A DNA stretch of 64,000 nucleotides from Larimichthys crocea. Lineage: Eukaryota; Chordata; Actinopteri; Sciaenidae. Position 1 is the stretch's first letter; each line of letters begins with the position of its first letter. The position numbers and the translations under genes were made by a program. The DNA is taken from contig NC_040018.1 in the NCBI RefSeq assembly GCF_000972845.2, positions 4,675,022 through 4,739,021 on the forward strand, written 5' to 3'. Positions 24,743 through 36,866 of this stretch are shown here, piece by piece. The notes beneath the pieces were generated by a model. It was not told the origin of the DNA. It searched no databases and saw only the letters and a list, made by a program, of their open reading frames with translations.

Positions 24743-26139
24743 AAAAAAAAAAAATTGCGATGGCTTTCATTCTTCTCCCAACTGGCTCTGGTAAGGGTTT
24801 GATTACATCATTATGGTTAGTTCATCTGATTGTTTGAAGTTTGCCTGTGATAGACAGATGGTTCATCCAGTCACTTCAGTATTTTTTTAAGTGCCAAACT
24901 GTTTCAAAAAACGACTTCCCAGGCATTAGTATTAAATCGACTTTGTCATGACCCGTTGAAAGCTCCTTGCAGTATGTTTAAGGTTTCCCCCATTTGGTGC
25001 ATGATGGAAGCATCATTCTCCCATCCAAGTTGAGCTGGTAAACATTACCAAGCGACTTCTTTTTGCAGTGTCAACCACCTACTAATCCCCCCTCCCTGTG
25101 TGGCAGAGATGAATATCCAGTCGATTTATACAGACAAGGAAACAATCATAAAAGTAAATAGTAAGTGCTGAGAGCAGGGCAATGAAATGCCCGATTCCTC
25201 CTCCGGCACAGTGCTCCGAGCATCTAAGACATCATCTCTCATTACTCTGATGAAAATCGCATGCTATCGGACCACAAGACTTGGCTCTCTTCCAGAGACT
25301 GTTAAATATGAAGCAACTTCCAGTCCAATCTTGCTGATCTCTGCATCCTCACACTAATGAATCTTTCACCAGCAAAATGAGCTTTGTGTATATATCTGTG
25401 TTATATGGATGCATGTGTGTGTGTGCAAGGCCTGGTGGAGTCTTATCTTTAGCGTCTACCAGAGCTTAAGGCCCAATATGTTAACTCAAACCCTGTGCGT
25501 GAAGCTCAAAGTGGTGTCAGTGAGTGCTTGAACAAATATCCCTGCACTCACTCACTTTGGATATCAAGAACACAAAGCGGATTTCAGTCTGAGTGTGCTC
25601 AGGCAACTCAAATGTATGTTTTATCACCCAGTTAGTGGATAAAGGCTTCCTCCATATGTTACTGTATGTATCTTTGGAGCATATTTTTCTTTTACATTGG
25701 TGGGAAATGTTATCATACCCTGCTGTGTGCAAAAATAATTACCAACAACAATTACCATGTGATTAGCCATGCATTTTCAGAATATTATCATCTCTAACTA
25801 AATGCACTCAGCTGCAGTTCACTTATGTGCTCGCTAAGGTTCAAAACTACACAACAGAAACGAAGATAAAGGATGTAATAATAACACTACTGAGCGCTTT
25901 CACGCTGTTAATGAGCCTAATGAGGTGCACCACATGGTCATCAAAGAGCCACGTTCTTGACATTTTGCCTCTCTGTCAGCGGATTGTTACCCGACTTTCT
26001 CAGCTCTGTGGGCCGGTTGCCTCTTTAATGCACAGTTAAGAGCTATTGTGTGTTGTTGTTGTTTTTTTTTCTTTTTCCGACCACTTAATTTAAAATAAAT
26101 TTGGCAGTGATTTAAATGAGATTTGACCCACCTCCACAT

Positions 26140-26340
26140 GCGCGGGCAGAGTGGACAGATGGAGCACCCTGGTAATCTTTACAGTGAAGGCGAGCTCAGA
26201 TTTATCAGACAGCCCGTCAGAGTGTGCAGCGGCCACGGGAGATAATGGAGCAAGCAACTGCTCACAAGTGGAGTGCTGCTATTTGTATGTTAATGAAGTG
26301 GGAAGTATAAACTTCATTAGCATAGAAAAATCAACAGACA
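26140..26340. promoter_or_regulatory. Candidate conserved non-coding element in intron D-E
   Basis: A GC-richer, non-repetitive island in AT-rich intron with motifs such as ggagataatgga, gtatgttaatgaagtggga and acttcattagcatag; the tail contains the nearly inverted pair taatgaagt and acttcatta. The appearance is enhancer-like but not proven. Confidence 0.28.
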
Positions 26341-26591
26341 CATACCTTGAGTTTCCTTTCTTTTGTCGAGACGCTTTTATTTTGGCTATGTGCTCGCATT
26401 TAGTTGGCTAGATGATGAAGTGGAAACACACTTGTTATGGCGGGATCAACCTGTTTTAGTGCCAACAGCGACAAGTTTAAATGTACACAGAATGTGTCAA
26501 TTACTGACTATTTTTCTTGTGTTATGCCGCAGCGGTGGGACAGTGGAGACAGTGGTGGGCATGGTGGTACCGAAACATGACAAGTTATATT

Positions 26592-26613
26592 AAAAAAAAA
26601 AAAAAAAAAAAAA
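26592..26613 (+). repeat. A22 homopolymer
   Basis: Twenty-two consecutive A residues, followed by A-rich sequence to about 26635. Confidence 0.95.
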
Positions 26614-27920
26614 GGACAAAAAAACAACAAAAGTGGCATGTCAGATCTGTTAGGCAGCCACGAAAGAGACGTGGAGTAAATTGCGACTGGTCTGAGGAGA
26701 GAAAAGCCTCTTAAAGACAGAATTGCTCACCAGGATCATGGCGAGAGAAGGCACTGCGGTGCTGTGGCTGACTTGATGATTTCAAAGCGACTGCAGCGCC
26801 CACTTTTTCAGAAATCAGAACTAACCTAATGCCTGATTGAGGATGACATGACTGCCTGGTAGAGAGAAACATAACGAAACAAAAGTGATGGGTATATTCT
26901 GCTGAATTTCTGCTGCATTTTAAGGTGTTGACTGTTGAATGAGTCAATACTGGTTGTTTTTAAAGAACAAAAAGGTATCGACTGGGTAAACACTTGGTCC
27001 TAAAATGTGTTTCACTTGCAAAAAACAAAAAAAGCAATATCTACACTGAAGGTATAATCCTATTTTTTATAATGAATACTCTCAGCAGTCACTTTTTTAA
27101 ACTAAAAGGGATTAAATCCTGAGCCCTTTGTTTGGAGCCTCTCAAAGTCAAGGTCACTGTAGACTCAAACGAGGGCTGCGTCACACTGAGTTAAATTTCA
27201 TACAGAACTAATTTTAAGTTCAATATACCAAAACTTCCATAATGCCCTACTGTAACTGGGCTTAACTTCCAAAGCTACCGCAGCATAGAATATAAAGACG
27301 GACATAAATTACTTAGACTGCTGCTTGATTTAGACATGTTATTATTCTGAACAAGCTCTGGAATCATGTTTGCCCAACTGTTTTATTTGGTAGTAATTAT
27401 TTCCGGGGCTATTTCTCTCTGGAGAGCACTACTCAGAGCATCAGATTGACAAATAGCCACTTGAAAAGGAGGTAATAATCGGCTAACACTTAAATTCATA
27501 ACGCACACAGTGCATTATGCGCGCTCTGATGTGCGGTGAGGTGAATATTTTGGCACCAAGTTATTTTTCATGATGTCACCGAGCTGCTGAGTTACAGTGT
27601 GAAATGAATTTCAACTTGAAAAGTGTTTACACAGAGAGGAGAGGGACAAAAAAATAAATAAATAATAAAACAGATGCCTGCTATATCTTATCTGGAAAGT
27701 CAGAGAGAAAATTATACTCCACCACTACAGACGCAAATCCCAAATCCAGCTCGCTTTCCATTTTCACTTTACAAAACAAACTTATCTTATTATCATCCTA
27801 AGACATTGTAACCGCTGTGTTTAAGCCGGAGTCGCTGACAGTCAAGCTGGCCAGATATTGTGAGGTGAAGCCGGCTCTATAGGCCTTTTCATCGCGGACA
27901 CGTGTCAGAGAGGTAAAAGC

Positions 27921-28120
27921 CACAGGTGTAATTAATAAGTTTAATAAGGGCTGCACTCCACTTAGCTCCGCTTGTTCCAGGGCAGGGCTGTTTTGCATGT
28001 TGGCTTCCTGACATGGCCTATGCATGCACTTAGATGGAGCAGAGCCACTGTTAATGGTGTTAATTACACCTGTGCTTTTCCTGCTAATGCAAAATGTCTG
28101 CTGTGAAAAAGGCCCGTTGG
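27921..28120 (+). repeat. Internal repeat family 4-related element with inverted repeats
   Basis: CACAGGTGTAATTAA at 27921-27935 is perfectly inverted at 28060-28074. Inside, ctgcactcca near 27951 pairs imperfectly with tggagcagag near 28034, so the pairing extends inward. The end (atgcaaaatgtctgctgtga followed by aaaagg) matches the end of the element near 18790. Confidence 0.62.
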
Positions 28121-29690
28121 TCACACCTCTCGTAATATCAAAGAGCTGTAAAATGAATAAATAAATATATTTTACATTGTTCATTCGAGGCCACTGTGAA
28201 TGGAGCAGCTTAAACACTGCAATCAAACATGATTACAACTACGACATGTAATGGCACGAAATGTGTCGCTCGGAATATTTTGATTACGGCCGCGGTAAAT
28301 GTTTACCGCTGACATTAGTTAGATAACAGTGTTGTCAGTTCAACTATAATTATAGCAGAAGTTTGAAATTGAGCTGGAGACTTTCAAATAGTCCTGGGAG
28401 TAATTCAAGTTGACAATTTTAAGGATGAAATTGCAAAAAAAAAAAAAAAAAGAAACCCTAACTCCTGATTAAAAAACAAACTGAACTCCAGCTGTGTTTG
28501 TTTACTTCTGTAATGTGTCGTCAGGACTGATTTCACATCTGTACAAATCCACTGATAATAAATCAGAGTAGACTGAGACATTATACTCAAATGTCTGCAC
28601 ACACTTTCATTTTCAGAGGTAATTCAGTGTTTGGTGTTTTGCTAAACTCAACTTCTAAGTGAGGGGAAAAAAAAGGTCATCACCTACATGACATAAGCAG
28701 AGATCATGATTTTGTCACCGCAAATTCATAGACTTGTTTATGTAAATGTGTTGTTTTATTGGAACCAGTGATTACATAGTGATTAATTAATTTATTAAAC
28801 TAGTAAACTATATTAAAACCATCAGGTGCTGTAGCAAATGATGTGTGGGGGTTAGAGGGGGCACTTGGGGTGTGTCTATGTGCTGAGCATAACCGCTGTG
28901 AAACAATCAGGAAATAACTTTAATTGTGCTGATTAACCGATGCTGGTGCTCGCTCACTCTCAATCACTGTCTAGGTCTCTTGACTAATGCTCGCTTTCTT
29001 CCTCTCTCTCTCTCTCTCTTAAACCATTGGACGCAAACCAAAGGAAACTTCTCCGTGTCACTATTTTGCAGCATAAAGCCAGACACTGATTTAGAAGCTG
29101 TGTACATGAGAGTATCAGAGTTGCAGAGATAACCTCAGCTTTGGGGACATTTCAGGCTGACTGTGGAGGTGTTTGCCTGATCCGAGTGTCTGATTGGCGG
29201 CCACAGCGTGACGTCTGGTGTCTTTTTTTTTTTTTTCAAAAGTTAGATCTGGTTCATCTTCTCCAACGCAGGTTATGCCCTACCGCCACTCGAATGAATG
29301 GAAAGTGCGTTTTCTTCACAGCACCACATCCTGTCTGAATGTGCTCAACAATTATGTTGTGTGATGTTAGCACTGAATACAGGTGATCTTTGAGCCTTTT
29401 AAACATCAACAAAAGCAGAGCTACGAGACTGTTTTCACTTCACATTGTATACAAGTTAGATATACTTGAATGCTTGTCTTTGCAGCGCACATAATGACGT
29501 CTTGCAGTGAGACATACAGTACTGTTAGTACAAGGACAGCAGGACTTGATCTACAATAGATATATGGTAGACTGAGAACATCACTCGACCAAATCATTAA
29601 ATATAAAAAGGTCTGGATTTTCACAACAACCCTTGGACTTCTATGAGATAAACATTTAATCAGATGGAACTGGGTGGAATACTGAATTAC

Positions 29691-29858
29691 CTTGGCGTGT
29701 GGCTGCTGAAAGGTGACTCTGGAGCTGTTGATGAGTGATGAGTATCTGAACAAGTGGGTGGAGGAGGTGGGAAATCTGTGACTGCTGCTGGGCTGGTTGT
29801 GCAGGACAGCTGAGAAGCAGATGTGAACTGTGTCCTTCAGCGCCTTCATCTGAGACTC
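29691..29858 (-). CDS. luzp2: luzp2 internal exon D (168 nt, end of coil and start of tail)
   Basis: It encodes 56 residues. The first 20, starting ESQMKALKDTVHICFSAVL, match the end of the LUZP2 coil, where mammals have a very similar ESQMKAMKETVQLCL segment. After the QPSSS motif the sequence becomes serine-, histidine- and phenylalanine-rich and I cannot align it to the proline-rich mammalian tail. An N-glycosylation sequon (N-S-S) lies near residue 45 of the exon, compatible with a secreted protein. The acceptor is GGGGACAG and the donor AAG followed by GTAATTCAG; both are phase 0. The acceptor is unusual: its pyrimidine tract is short (TTCTTGTTTGGGGACAG) and directly preceded by a long TG repeat on the transcript strand. 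Confidence 0.9.
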
Positions 29859-29873
29859 CTGTCCCCAAACAAG

Positions 29874-29926
<53 letters not shown>

Positions 29927-30564
29927 GAAGATTTCTGAATCCCTCCATCCATCCCTCCTTCCTTCCACATGAGAAATTAAAGGAGGCCATGCTTTAAAGC
30001 GACTTAAGAACAGCTAGGAGGCATCGTTAGGCAAGACATGGAGCAGAACTCACCAGGGTAATAGAAAAACAAGAAGGAATGTTCAAAAGATCATTTACTT
30101 TCGATCAATAATAATAATGGACATAATAATCGGATTAATTATTTTACAACAGCCTCTGATGTCAGATCTCCTGAGCTGAGCGCCAGAATTAAATGTTTTC
30201 CTAATCAGCACTTTTCTCCCTGTGCGTTTTTAACCCATCTAACTTGCCCCCAGTGACAGTGTGTCAATAACCACGTATGAAAATAACATTATACCTCCAT
30301 AAATTCAAGCTGCTGCATGGTGCTCAACCTGCTGAAGCTGAAAATGCATCTTCAGTAATGAGAAAATTGCTGTGAAAATTCTTATTTTGGGAGTTCTGAC
30401 ATGGATTTATGCAGCCTAATATCACATACTTTATGCATTTAATAATTCAGATGCCGTTTCTTTATTCAAAGTTTGACATTGCAGGGCTTAAAGTGGGTCA
30501 GACAAGAGATTGCTTCAAATTTAAACAACCTGCAAATAAAGAAATGTTATGCCATGTTATTTAC
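29859..30564 (-). other. luzp2: luzp2 intron C-D (706 bp)
   Basis: The shortest intron of the set, with GT-AG borders. On the transcript strand its 3' end is dominated by a TG repeat (plus-strand AC repeat 29875-29923) that stops 16 nt before exon D. The remainder is AT-rich with no open structure. Confidence 0.85.
29875..29923 (+). repeat. (AC)n microsatellite, about 24 units
   Basis: An uninterrupted AC dinucleotide run. On the luzp2 transcript strand it is a (TG)n tract ending 16 nt before exon D, that is, within the splice acceptor region. Confidence 0.98.
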
Positions 30565-30639
30565 CTTATCCAGTGCAGTCTTCTCCAGTTCCTCCTTGGC
30601 TATAGTTAACTTGTGCTCCAGGTCCATTAGCTGCTGCCC
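30565..30639 (-). CDS. luzp2: luzp2 internal exon C (75 nt, coiled coil)
   Basis: It encodes 25 residues, starting GQQLMDLEHKLTIAKEEL and ending EKTALDK. This corresponds to the LUZP2 segment that in mammals reads as a QQL-DLE-KL-AK-ELEKAALD pattern. The minus-strand acceptor is TCTTTCTGCAG and the donor is AAG followed by GTAAATAA. It is phase 0 on both sides. Regularly spaced L, L, L, I, L and L residues with alternating E and K are typical coiled coil. It is separated from exon D by the shortest intron of the set (706 bp). The sequence is intact and strongly constrained-looking. Confidence 0.94.
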
Positions 30640-30838
30640 CTGCAGAAAGACATGACTTTTGAATCAGCTGAACCCTCTCTTTGTTCTGTGCAAACAAAGC
30701 ATTTCTCCGTCCCCGCCTAGCCTCTGCAGCGCTATCAGTAGCACAAATCTATAGCACAAATGGATTTGAGACTCCTCTTTATTATTTTGCCGATCATCAC
30801 TTTTGTCTCGACTTTCTAAAAGCTGCCTTATGACACCT

Positions 30839-30860
30839 CACACACACACACACACACACA
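30839..30860 (+). repeat. (CA)11 microsatellite
   Basis: An uninterrupted run followed by a GAGACACACA continuation and a short TA tract. Confidence 0.92.
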
Positions 30861-32303
30861 GAGACACACACATATATACACACTGATGGAGCACTAAACC
30901 TCATGTACATTATAGGCACTCAATGAATCCCTTGTGTCTCTTAGCAGGAGGGTACTGGGAGCTCATAAACCTTCATAATCTTAGCTGTATTATATTGATA
31001 AACCCGTATTTTAGTCCTAAAAATGCTTTGTTGAGTCGTACCGCTGGTCTGCTTCATGAAACACAGAAAATTGCAGAAACCAGACGAGCATGAGTTCATT
31101 CAAAGCCATGTCAAAAAAGAACACATCTGTCCTTTAGAGAGAAGAAAGGTTTCGTCTTGATGGTTATAAAAGTAGACCTCCTTGAAACATCAAACCCGTT
31201 AATGAGTATCCGTGCTTGGGTTGAATCCCTGAGCTACATGGACATGCTTTCTTCTTCTTTTTTTTTCTTTCAGTAAATGAGCCAATCTTACTCCATACGA
31301 GGATCAACGGAGCTTCCTCTGAGGAGTCTTTCATTATTGATAAATTCATCAGCGCGAAGGAAAGAAACTTATATATTGGGATGATTTGCAGTCAGTGTAG
31401 CTGGCCTTAGCGATGAACTTTTATTGGGTGTCTTTTACTGGCCTCTCAGAATGATAAACTGCATGGGCTTATATTCTGAAACAGCCAAGGTCAGCCAACC
31501 CAACAAACAGCAACCACAATCTCTGGAAGAAAAAAAAAAAATCATAGATGGGTGACGTGGCTGATTGATGGATTTCGTTGAGTTTTATAGACTGTATGTA
31601 GTCCCACAGTGAGTTTTGTGATGCAGCTGGGGGGGGACGCTTGGCATGTTTGCTGATTTCATCTCGATTTCTGCCGGCAAAGTGGTCATTTTCATGATGA
31701 ACACGTCTGTCATTTCTAGCACTCAACGGGGGCAGCTGAAACGATGTTTAGGTTTTCCCTGAGAGAGGAGTCACGTAGTGAAAGTCAAGGACAGGGCAAA
31801 GAATCTGATCAGTCTCTCTAAAGATTTTTTTTTTTTTTCTTTTTTCATTTACAGGGAGTTTCGGACAATCGCACAAAGTCATTTGTAGCCGTTGGGCAAG
31901 GAAATCGAAAGGTAATAAAGTTTGGATCCATTTTTTAATCATGCCAGCTTATATACAGTATATATATTTATTTATTTGTGTGGCAAATGAAATGTATTCA
32001 CTGATACGTGTTTGTATTATTTTTAAATGGGATACTAAAGGCTACTGATTAAAAAAAAACAAAAAAAAAACACTCCAATTTCGAAGAGACTAGCGACATA
32101 TTATTGGATATTTGCCAATAAATTACAGGCAGAGGACGTAGGATGATGTTACAGTTGGACAAAAGAATGAAATTTAAATAGTTTCCTTCAGAGCAGCAGA
32201 ACAAAATGTTGCATGCTGGATTAACGTGCTGGATTAAAATGGAATAAGTTTAAGGAAGTGTAGGACTGAATAGTCATGAGTTTAGGCTTGTTTGGCTCAC
32301 AAG

Positions 32304-32323
32304 CACACACACACACACACACA
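32304..32323 (+). repeat. (CA)10 microsatellite
   Basis: An uninterrupted CA run in the B-C intron. Confidence 0.92.
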
Positions 32324-34508
32324 GAAGAAATGCTCTTCTAAAGAACATAAAGACTCTGTGTGTGTTTAGAAGTGCCTGCATGTTGCTGTGTGGCATTACA
32401 GTAGAGAGCCATTACATAGAGCATCATCAGCGGATAGTCCTCTGAGGCCTGCGGGCGCATGGCCACTGACCCAGAAACGCTGCCTTTCAGGGTTAGTGCC
32501 TCCAAGTCTAAAGCTCCATATTTCTATGCTGAGTCTATTATGAAGGTGTGTGTGGTCAGTGGGGTGCTAGCCACTTCGCTAGACAAGGCATGCACCTACA
32601 TCAAGCCGTCATTTTTATGTACTGTTTTTTTTTTTCTGAGCTGAAGGAGTAACAGCTCTAGGGGTGCATTTAAAAGTGGACTGACGGAGAGAGGAAGATG
32701 TGAAGGCTTGAGCACGGCTGCCAAAAATAAAGTCTCGAAGGGAAATACCGGGATGGCACCGTCAGTTTCTCTGAAGGCTTTAATGTTATGGCTGAGCAAG
32801 CGAATGGGAACCTGTCTGGGCGTAGTGTTTACAGTTAAGTACTGGGACTGCATGCTTTGGATTCACAGAGTTGAGAGTCTCTTTTTCAAGTTGTCCTTCA
32901 AATCTGAGGACTATTAATGGAAAATCCTCCAGTGAACACTGACAACACTGTCTTCCTTTTCTGGTACTGTAGGTGCAGTATGTCCTTATTTTTTTGTGAA
33001 TCTGCATTATTGCATTTTGTCAAAACAGTCCACTGTTCTGTCTTTTAGGTTTTCTTTCTTTTTGTCAATTCCAAGACAAGACCGAATGGTTCCCAAGATA
33101 AAATAATTAGGTTTTGGAGTTTCTTGATTTTGTCCTGTCTCCTGTCTTGGCAGGCCGTTGTGTTTTTTTGTGCTGTGACATTGCGCTGCAAAATGCAGTT
33201 TGATATGGTACAACAGCCATCATAACCAATTCAGCTGCCTCCCGGTCAAGGTGCCTAGATTGACATCCCCCCCGTGAGGCTGATGACATTTCTGTATCTT
33301 GAGTGACTCTTCTCTACTTCCTGCACCAGCGTCCCCCCGCTGGGCTTTTGATCACAGCATATGTGGAATACATATGAGTTCAGGAATAGCCAGAGGGCTC
33401 AGGGGGGGTCAGAGGGACATGATGCATATCCCTCTGACCTTTTCCATCAGAAAAAAAAAGCAGACTGTATGTCATCTCCCAAAGATGACTGTTTGACAAA
33501 GAGTCTGATTAAATTAGGCTTATCTCTTTGCAACTGCAAATCACCAAAGACCATAATGTTTTAAAGCTCCGCATGAAACGTTTGGTGACATTGAGCAATA
33601 AGGTTGTGTTGTGTGAGTGACTGATGCAATTTAGAGACAACGATTTACGAGCAGTGACACCAGGCAAACAAGTCAATGCATCCATCATTCACAGGCTGGA
33701 AATAGAACAAGGAACAGGACATCCAGGGACAATATATTCCAGCGTTAGGCTAGAAGCATAAAATTCAGTCTGTGAGGTTTGAGTCCTTTTTTTATTCATT
33801 TATGTCTGACACAGGTTTAGAAATGATGGGTCTGAAGGATCAAAACATACATTTAAGAAATGTCATTGTGGGGCATTGTGGAAGAAATTTCGACTGACAT
33901 TTTAACACTGCAAACAAGGCCTGAAAGGTCAGTCCATGTACCAGTAAATGCCAATAAATATTACGTAAGCTCTCAGATCTGAGAACATTTAGTCCTTGCA
34001 ATACAAGGTGCAGTGAAGGAAGCAGAACAGTTTCTTGTTTGCCACTGTGTGTATATTGTGCTCGCAGAGGAAGTATGTGAGGGGGAGACAAATTTCAGAT
34101 GCTCTATAATATATGGTACCCACTGAATTGTAGCAATACATGGTGTCACATGTAATTTGTGTCTGGTAGATTCCCTTGTATGATCTAATGCATAATTCTG
34201 TATCAACTTCATCCCCCGCTGTCCACATCATTTATCCACATACCACCCATGATTGAAAAGGACTGGGTGGATCTTGCAGAGGAGAAAACAGAGGACAGGA
34301 TTCAGCAGCATGTGGACTAGAGGTTTCCCAATTGACTTTGCAGGCTGCTGACCGGTAGGGTCTTTGTAATTGCAAACTGAATTAATTGGAGTACCCTCCT
34401 GTCTTGTCCTTTCAAGGTGGCCTCAAGTACCTGTTTACCCCTGGTCAGAAGCTACTATAAAGCAGCCCCCCCCCCTCCCATCCCGCTCCCCCCTTAGTAT
34501 GAACTTAC

Positions 34509-34571
34509 CTTAAAAATTAAATCCTTTTTCCCGTACCGCAGTTCTTTCAGTTGAGTCTGGATTTTTTTGGA
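34509..34571 (-). CDS. luzp2: luzp2 internal exon B (63 nt, coiled coil)
   Basis: It encodes 21 residues starting SKKIQTQLKELRYGKK and ending DLIFK. This is one of the most recognisable LUZP2 segments; mammals have the same stretch with only conservative changes. The minus-strand acceptor is CTGCTCCTTGCAG and the donor is AAG followed by GTAAGTTC, a near-perfect consensus. It is phase 0 at both ends and again exactly three heptads long. It follows exon A across an intron of about 11 kb (34572-45560) and precedes exon C across about 3.9 kb. The basic and leucine-rich pattern (I, L, L, L at a/d-like spacing) continues the coil. There is no stop, frameshift or sign of decay. Confidence 0.95.
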
Positions 34572-34910
34572 CTGCAAGGAGCAGATAAGGAAATAAGTGT
34601 TAGCTTATTCAAATAGCGAAATTGGTTTTAGATCACGTAGCAGGATTCTGCCAGCTGCAGCAGAAGACTCCTTTGTGAGTGTTCCCTGGGCAAAGCTCTG
34701 GCTTAAAGGAAGGCTCTACTGAGAGGAAGAAAATATCAAATCTCCCCTTCACTGAACTGCATAGTCCACACAATGATGCAGTCATGCAATGGCTTCTTGC
34801 CCACTGTCTAAACCTGAATTCGCCCTCCCACTACACACATTACCTCCACCATCGCCACACACATGCAGGTTCCTAGGTTACAATGGGCTCCTGCCTGTCA
34901 CCGGTAAGCA

Positions 34911-34935
34911 GCACACACACACACACACACACACA
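34911..34935 (+). repeat. (CA)12 microsatellite
   Basis: An uninterrupted CA run in the A-B intron, about 340 bp from exon B. Confidence 0.92.
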
Positions 34936-35727
34936 AACAGAGCGGATCTTTACTGCCGCCCCCCCAAACAGACACAGTGACCGGTGCTGCCTGACATTCA
35001 CTGTGCTGCTCCACATCAGTGGGCACATGGAACACAGAGGCTGTCTCCTAGATAGTTTGATACACAGCCATCCTCAAAGCCGCTCATGATGTGAGCATGA
35101 ACGCTGAAAGCCTGCACACGGGACGCTGCAGCAGTACAGAGGGCTTCTCTCCGTCTTTTAGTGAGGCAAGAAGATGTTTTCAAAACCGTTGGCACCGTGA
35201 AGTCTTCTCAGAGTTTAACTGTGATTAATCGGTATGCAAATAAAATTGCCTCGACTCATCCTGAAGCCTGAATATCTATCATCAACATATCTATGCACAT
35301 CTATCTTTATCTCCTTCTCTGTCTGTACGTGAGTTTCTGCATTTAAAAAAAAAAAAAAACATGAAACATTGACAATTTCTAAATATTACAAAAAAGCTGT
35401 TTAAGCTTGGCTGAGGTGGAAACGTTGACGTATCAGTACAAACAAAATGCAACTAAGTGCACCAGAAAGAGACTCTGTAAATAAACCATTACGTTCGTGA
35501 AGCGTGTGCACACATTTCTGCTACACTGAAGAGACTAAACAAGGCATCTCATACTGTATTCATGGATCGATGAAGACACTAACGTTCCTTACCAAAGCAC
35601 TTTTTTTTTCTTCAATAAAAATAGCAATTCAAATCCTCTCCAAATGTATTTTATCAAACAACTGTTGAACAAAAAGAACATTCACACAAGTGCTCCACTG
35701 TGAAGCGAGCAAGCAATGTGGAAATGC

Positions 35728-35975
35728 CAAAACCTGCAATTCCACAAACGTCCACTTGAGGCTGGCTACAGAACGAGTTATTCTCCATAAGTCCCCATGT
35801 TGAAATGTCCAACTTCACAGCAGAAATAAACATGTTTACAGCCTGGTACAAAAAACAGTTTTGGTCTGTATAACTAATATCCCTGTTCATGACAACTGTA
35901 CTGATTCTGAATCTTTTCATAACTTCCCCATTTAAATTATATTTAGGCTTGAAGTTATGAATAATTAACAGTGTG
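35728..35975 (+). repeat. Internal repeat family 2, copy 1
   Basis: It shares with 38175-38410 a nearly continuous alignment, including the identical core aacttcacagcagaaataaa followed by catgtttaca and then ctggtacaaaaaacagtttt. Both copies also end in an attatat-aggctt-aagttatg-ataatta segment. This copy stops where copy 2 continues. The family is familiar from cichlid, medaka and other percomorph sequences. Confidence 0.85.
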
Positions 35976-36767
35976 TCAGCTGCTTGTTCGTGCCACAGAT
36001 TTTGAGCTTCAAAATGCTCTTCAGAAACCTGTTAGTATGTTATATTATTTATATTGTCAATGGTGAGAGTGTGTCTGACAAGAGAAATATAGAGAAATAT
36101 ATATATAATATTCTAAATTTAGTAAACTCTAAACCTCACTGAGGTAAAGTATGCAAGTATCACAGCAAAATGTCCTTAATTAGTACTCATTAAGCAGTAA
36201 AATGATCCCTGTCCATGTTTTATGATTATATATGATGTTTTTGGATTGCTGCATCAATGTTTATGTAGCATTTTACTGCTGGTGATGTTTAGGGTTGTGC
36301 TAATTTCAACTACTTCACAGTGTTGGGTAGTTTAATCTACAGCAATAAATCCTATTCTACAAGATCATCGTATGTTTGCACCATTTGATGATTTACAGCA
36401 TGTTATTCTACAGTAAATAAGTATATTAATGTGTACATCATATGGCAGTGTTGTCTAAAAATATAAATGTATTATTTTTAAGACATATCACTGAGCCCTA
36501 AGCGTACACGCACTGATCAAGTTTTCCGAGCCAGGGAAAACCTGTTATGGCATGAAAGAGACAAACAGTAAATACCACATATCCATCGTGTTTCCCAAAT
36601 GGTTTTTCATAGTTTGAGGTTTCACTCGAGCTCTTTTTTTAATGACGTAATTCAATTCCGCCTTCTCCTGCCACGGTTTAATGGCGTCTGACTGGAGAAT
36701 TGGTGCCACCGGCTGTGCATGTTTTGGAAATTTGTTATATGGTTATATTTGGATAGAAACTTCACTT

Positions 36768-36866
36768 ATTTCTTTCTTTCTACCCATCTACTGTATCTAT
36801 CTCTCTCTTTTTCTGTCTGTCTCTATAAAACCTCTCTTTCTATCTATCCGTCTACCTCGATCTCTA
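36768..36866 (+). repeat. Degenerate pyrimidine tetranucleotide tract (TTTC/TCTA/TCTG)
   Basis: About 100 bp of nearly pure CTTT, CTAT and CTGT motifs with interruptions. This is an old simple repeat. Confidence 0.85.

Larger units (their letters stand above)
21223..29690 (-). other. luzp2: luzp2 intron D-E (8,468 bp)
   Basis: A GT-AG intron between exons D and E. Recognisable content is a degraded repeat at 21616-21900, a reverse-oriented copy of an internal repeat family at 24561-24742, a poly-A run at 26592-26613, and an inverted-repeat structure at 27921-28074. A compositionally distinct, motif-rich stretch at about 26140-26340 may be regulatory. No additional exon was found. Confidence 0.8.
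30640..34508 (-). other. luzp2: luzp2 intron B-C (3,869 bp)
   Basis: A GT-AG intron. It contains CA repeats at 30839-30860 and 32304-32323, several T/A homopolymers, and C-rich low complexity near 34465-34495. No exon, transposon with clear ends or RNA gene was recognised. Confidence 0.8.

Noticed and set aside
27798..28226. 142-codon minus-strand ORF
   Set aside because: It runs across the inverted-repeat element at 27921-28120 and has no recognisable domain; likely chance.
29421..29990. 189-codon minus-strand ORF as a single-exon gene
   Set aside because: Only its middle (29691-29858) is coding, as luzp2 exon D; the VCVCVC part is the microsatellite and the C-terminal part is intron read-through.
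34465..34495. C-rich tract as a CpG island or promoter
   Set aside because: It is a C homopolymer-like low-complexity run with almost no CpG and lies just downstream of exon B in the intron.
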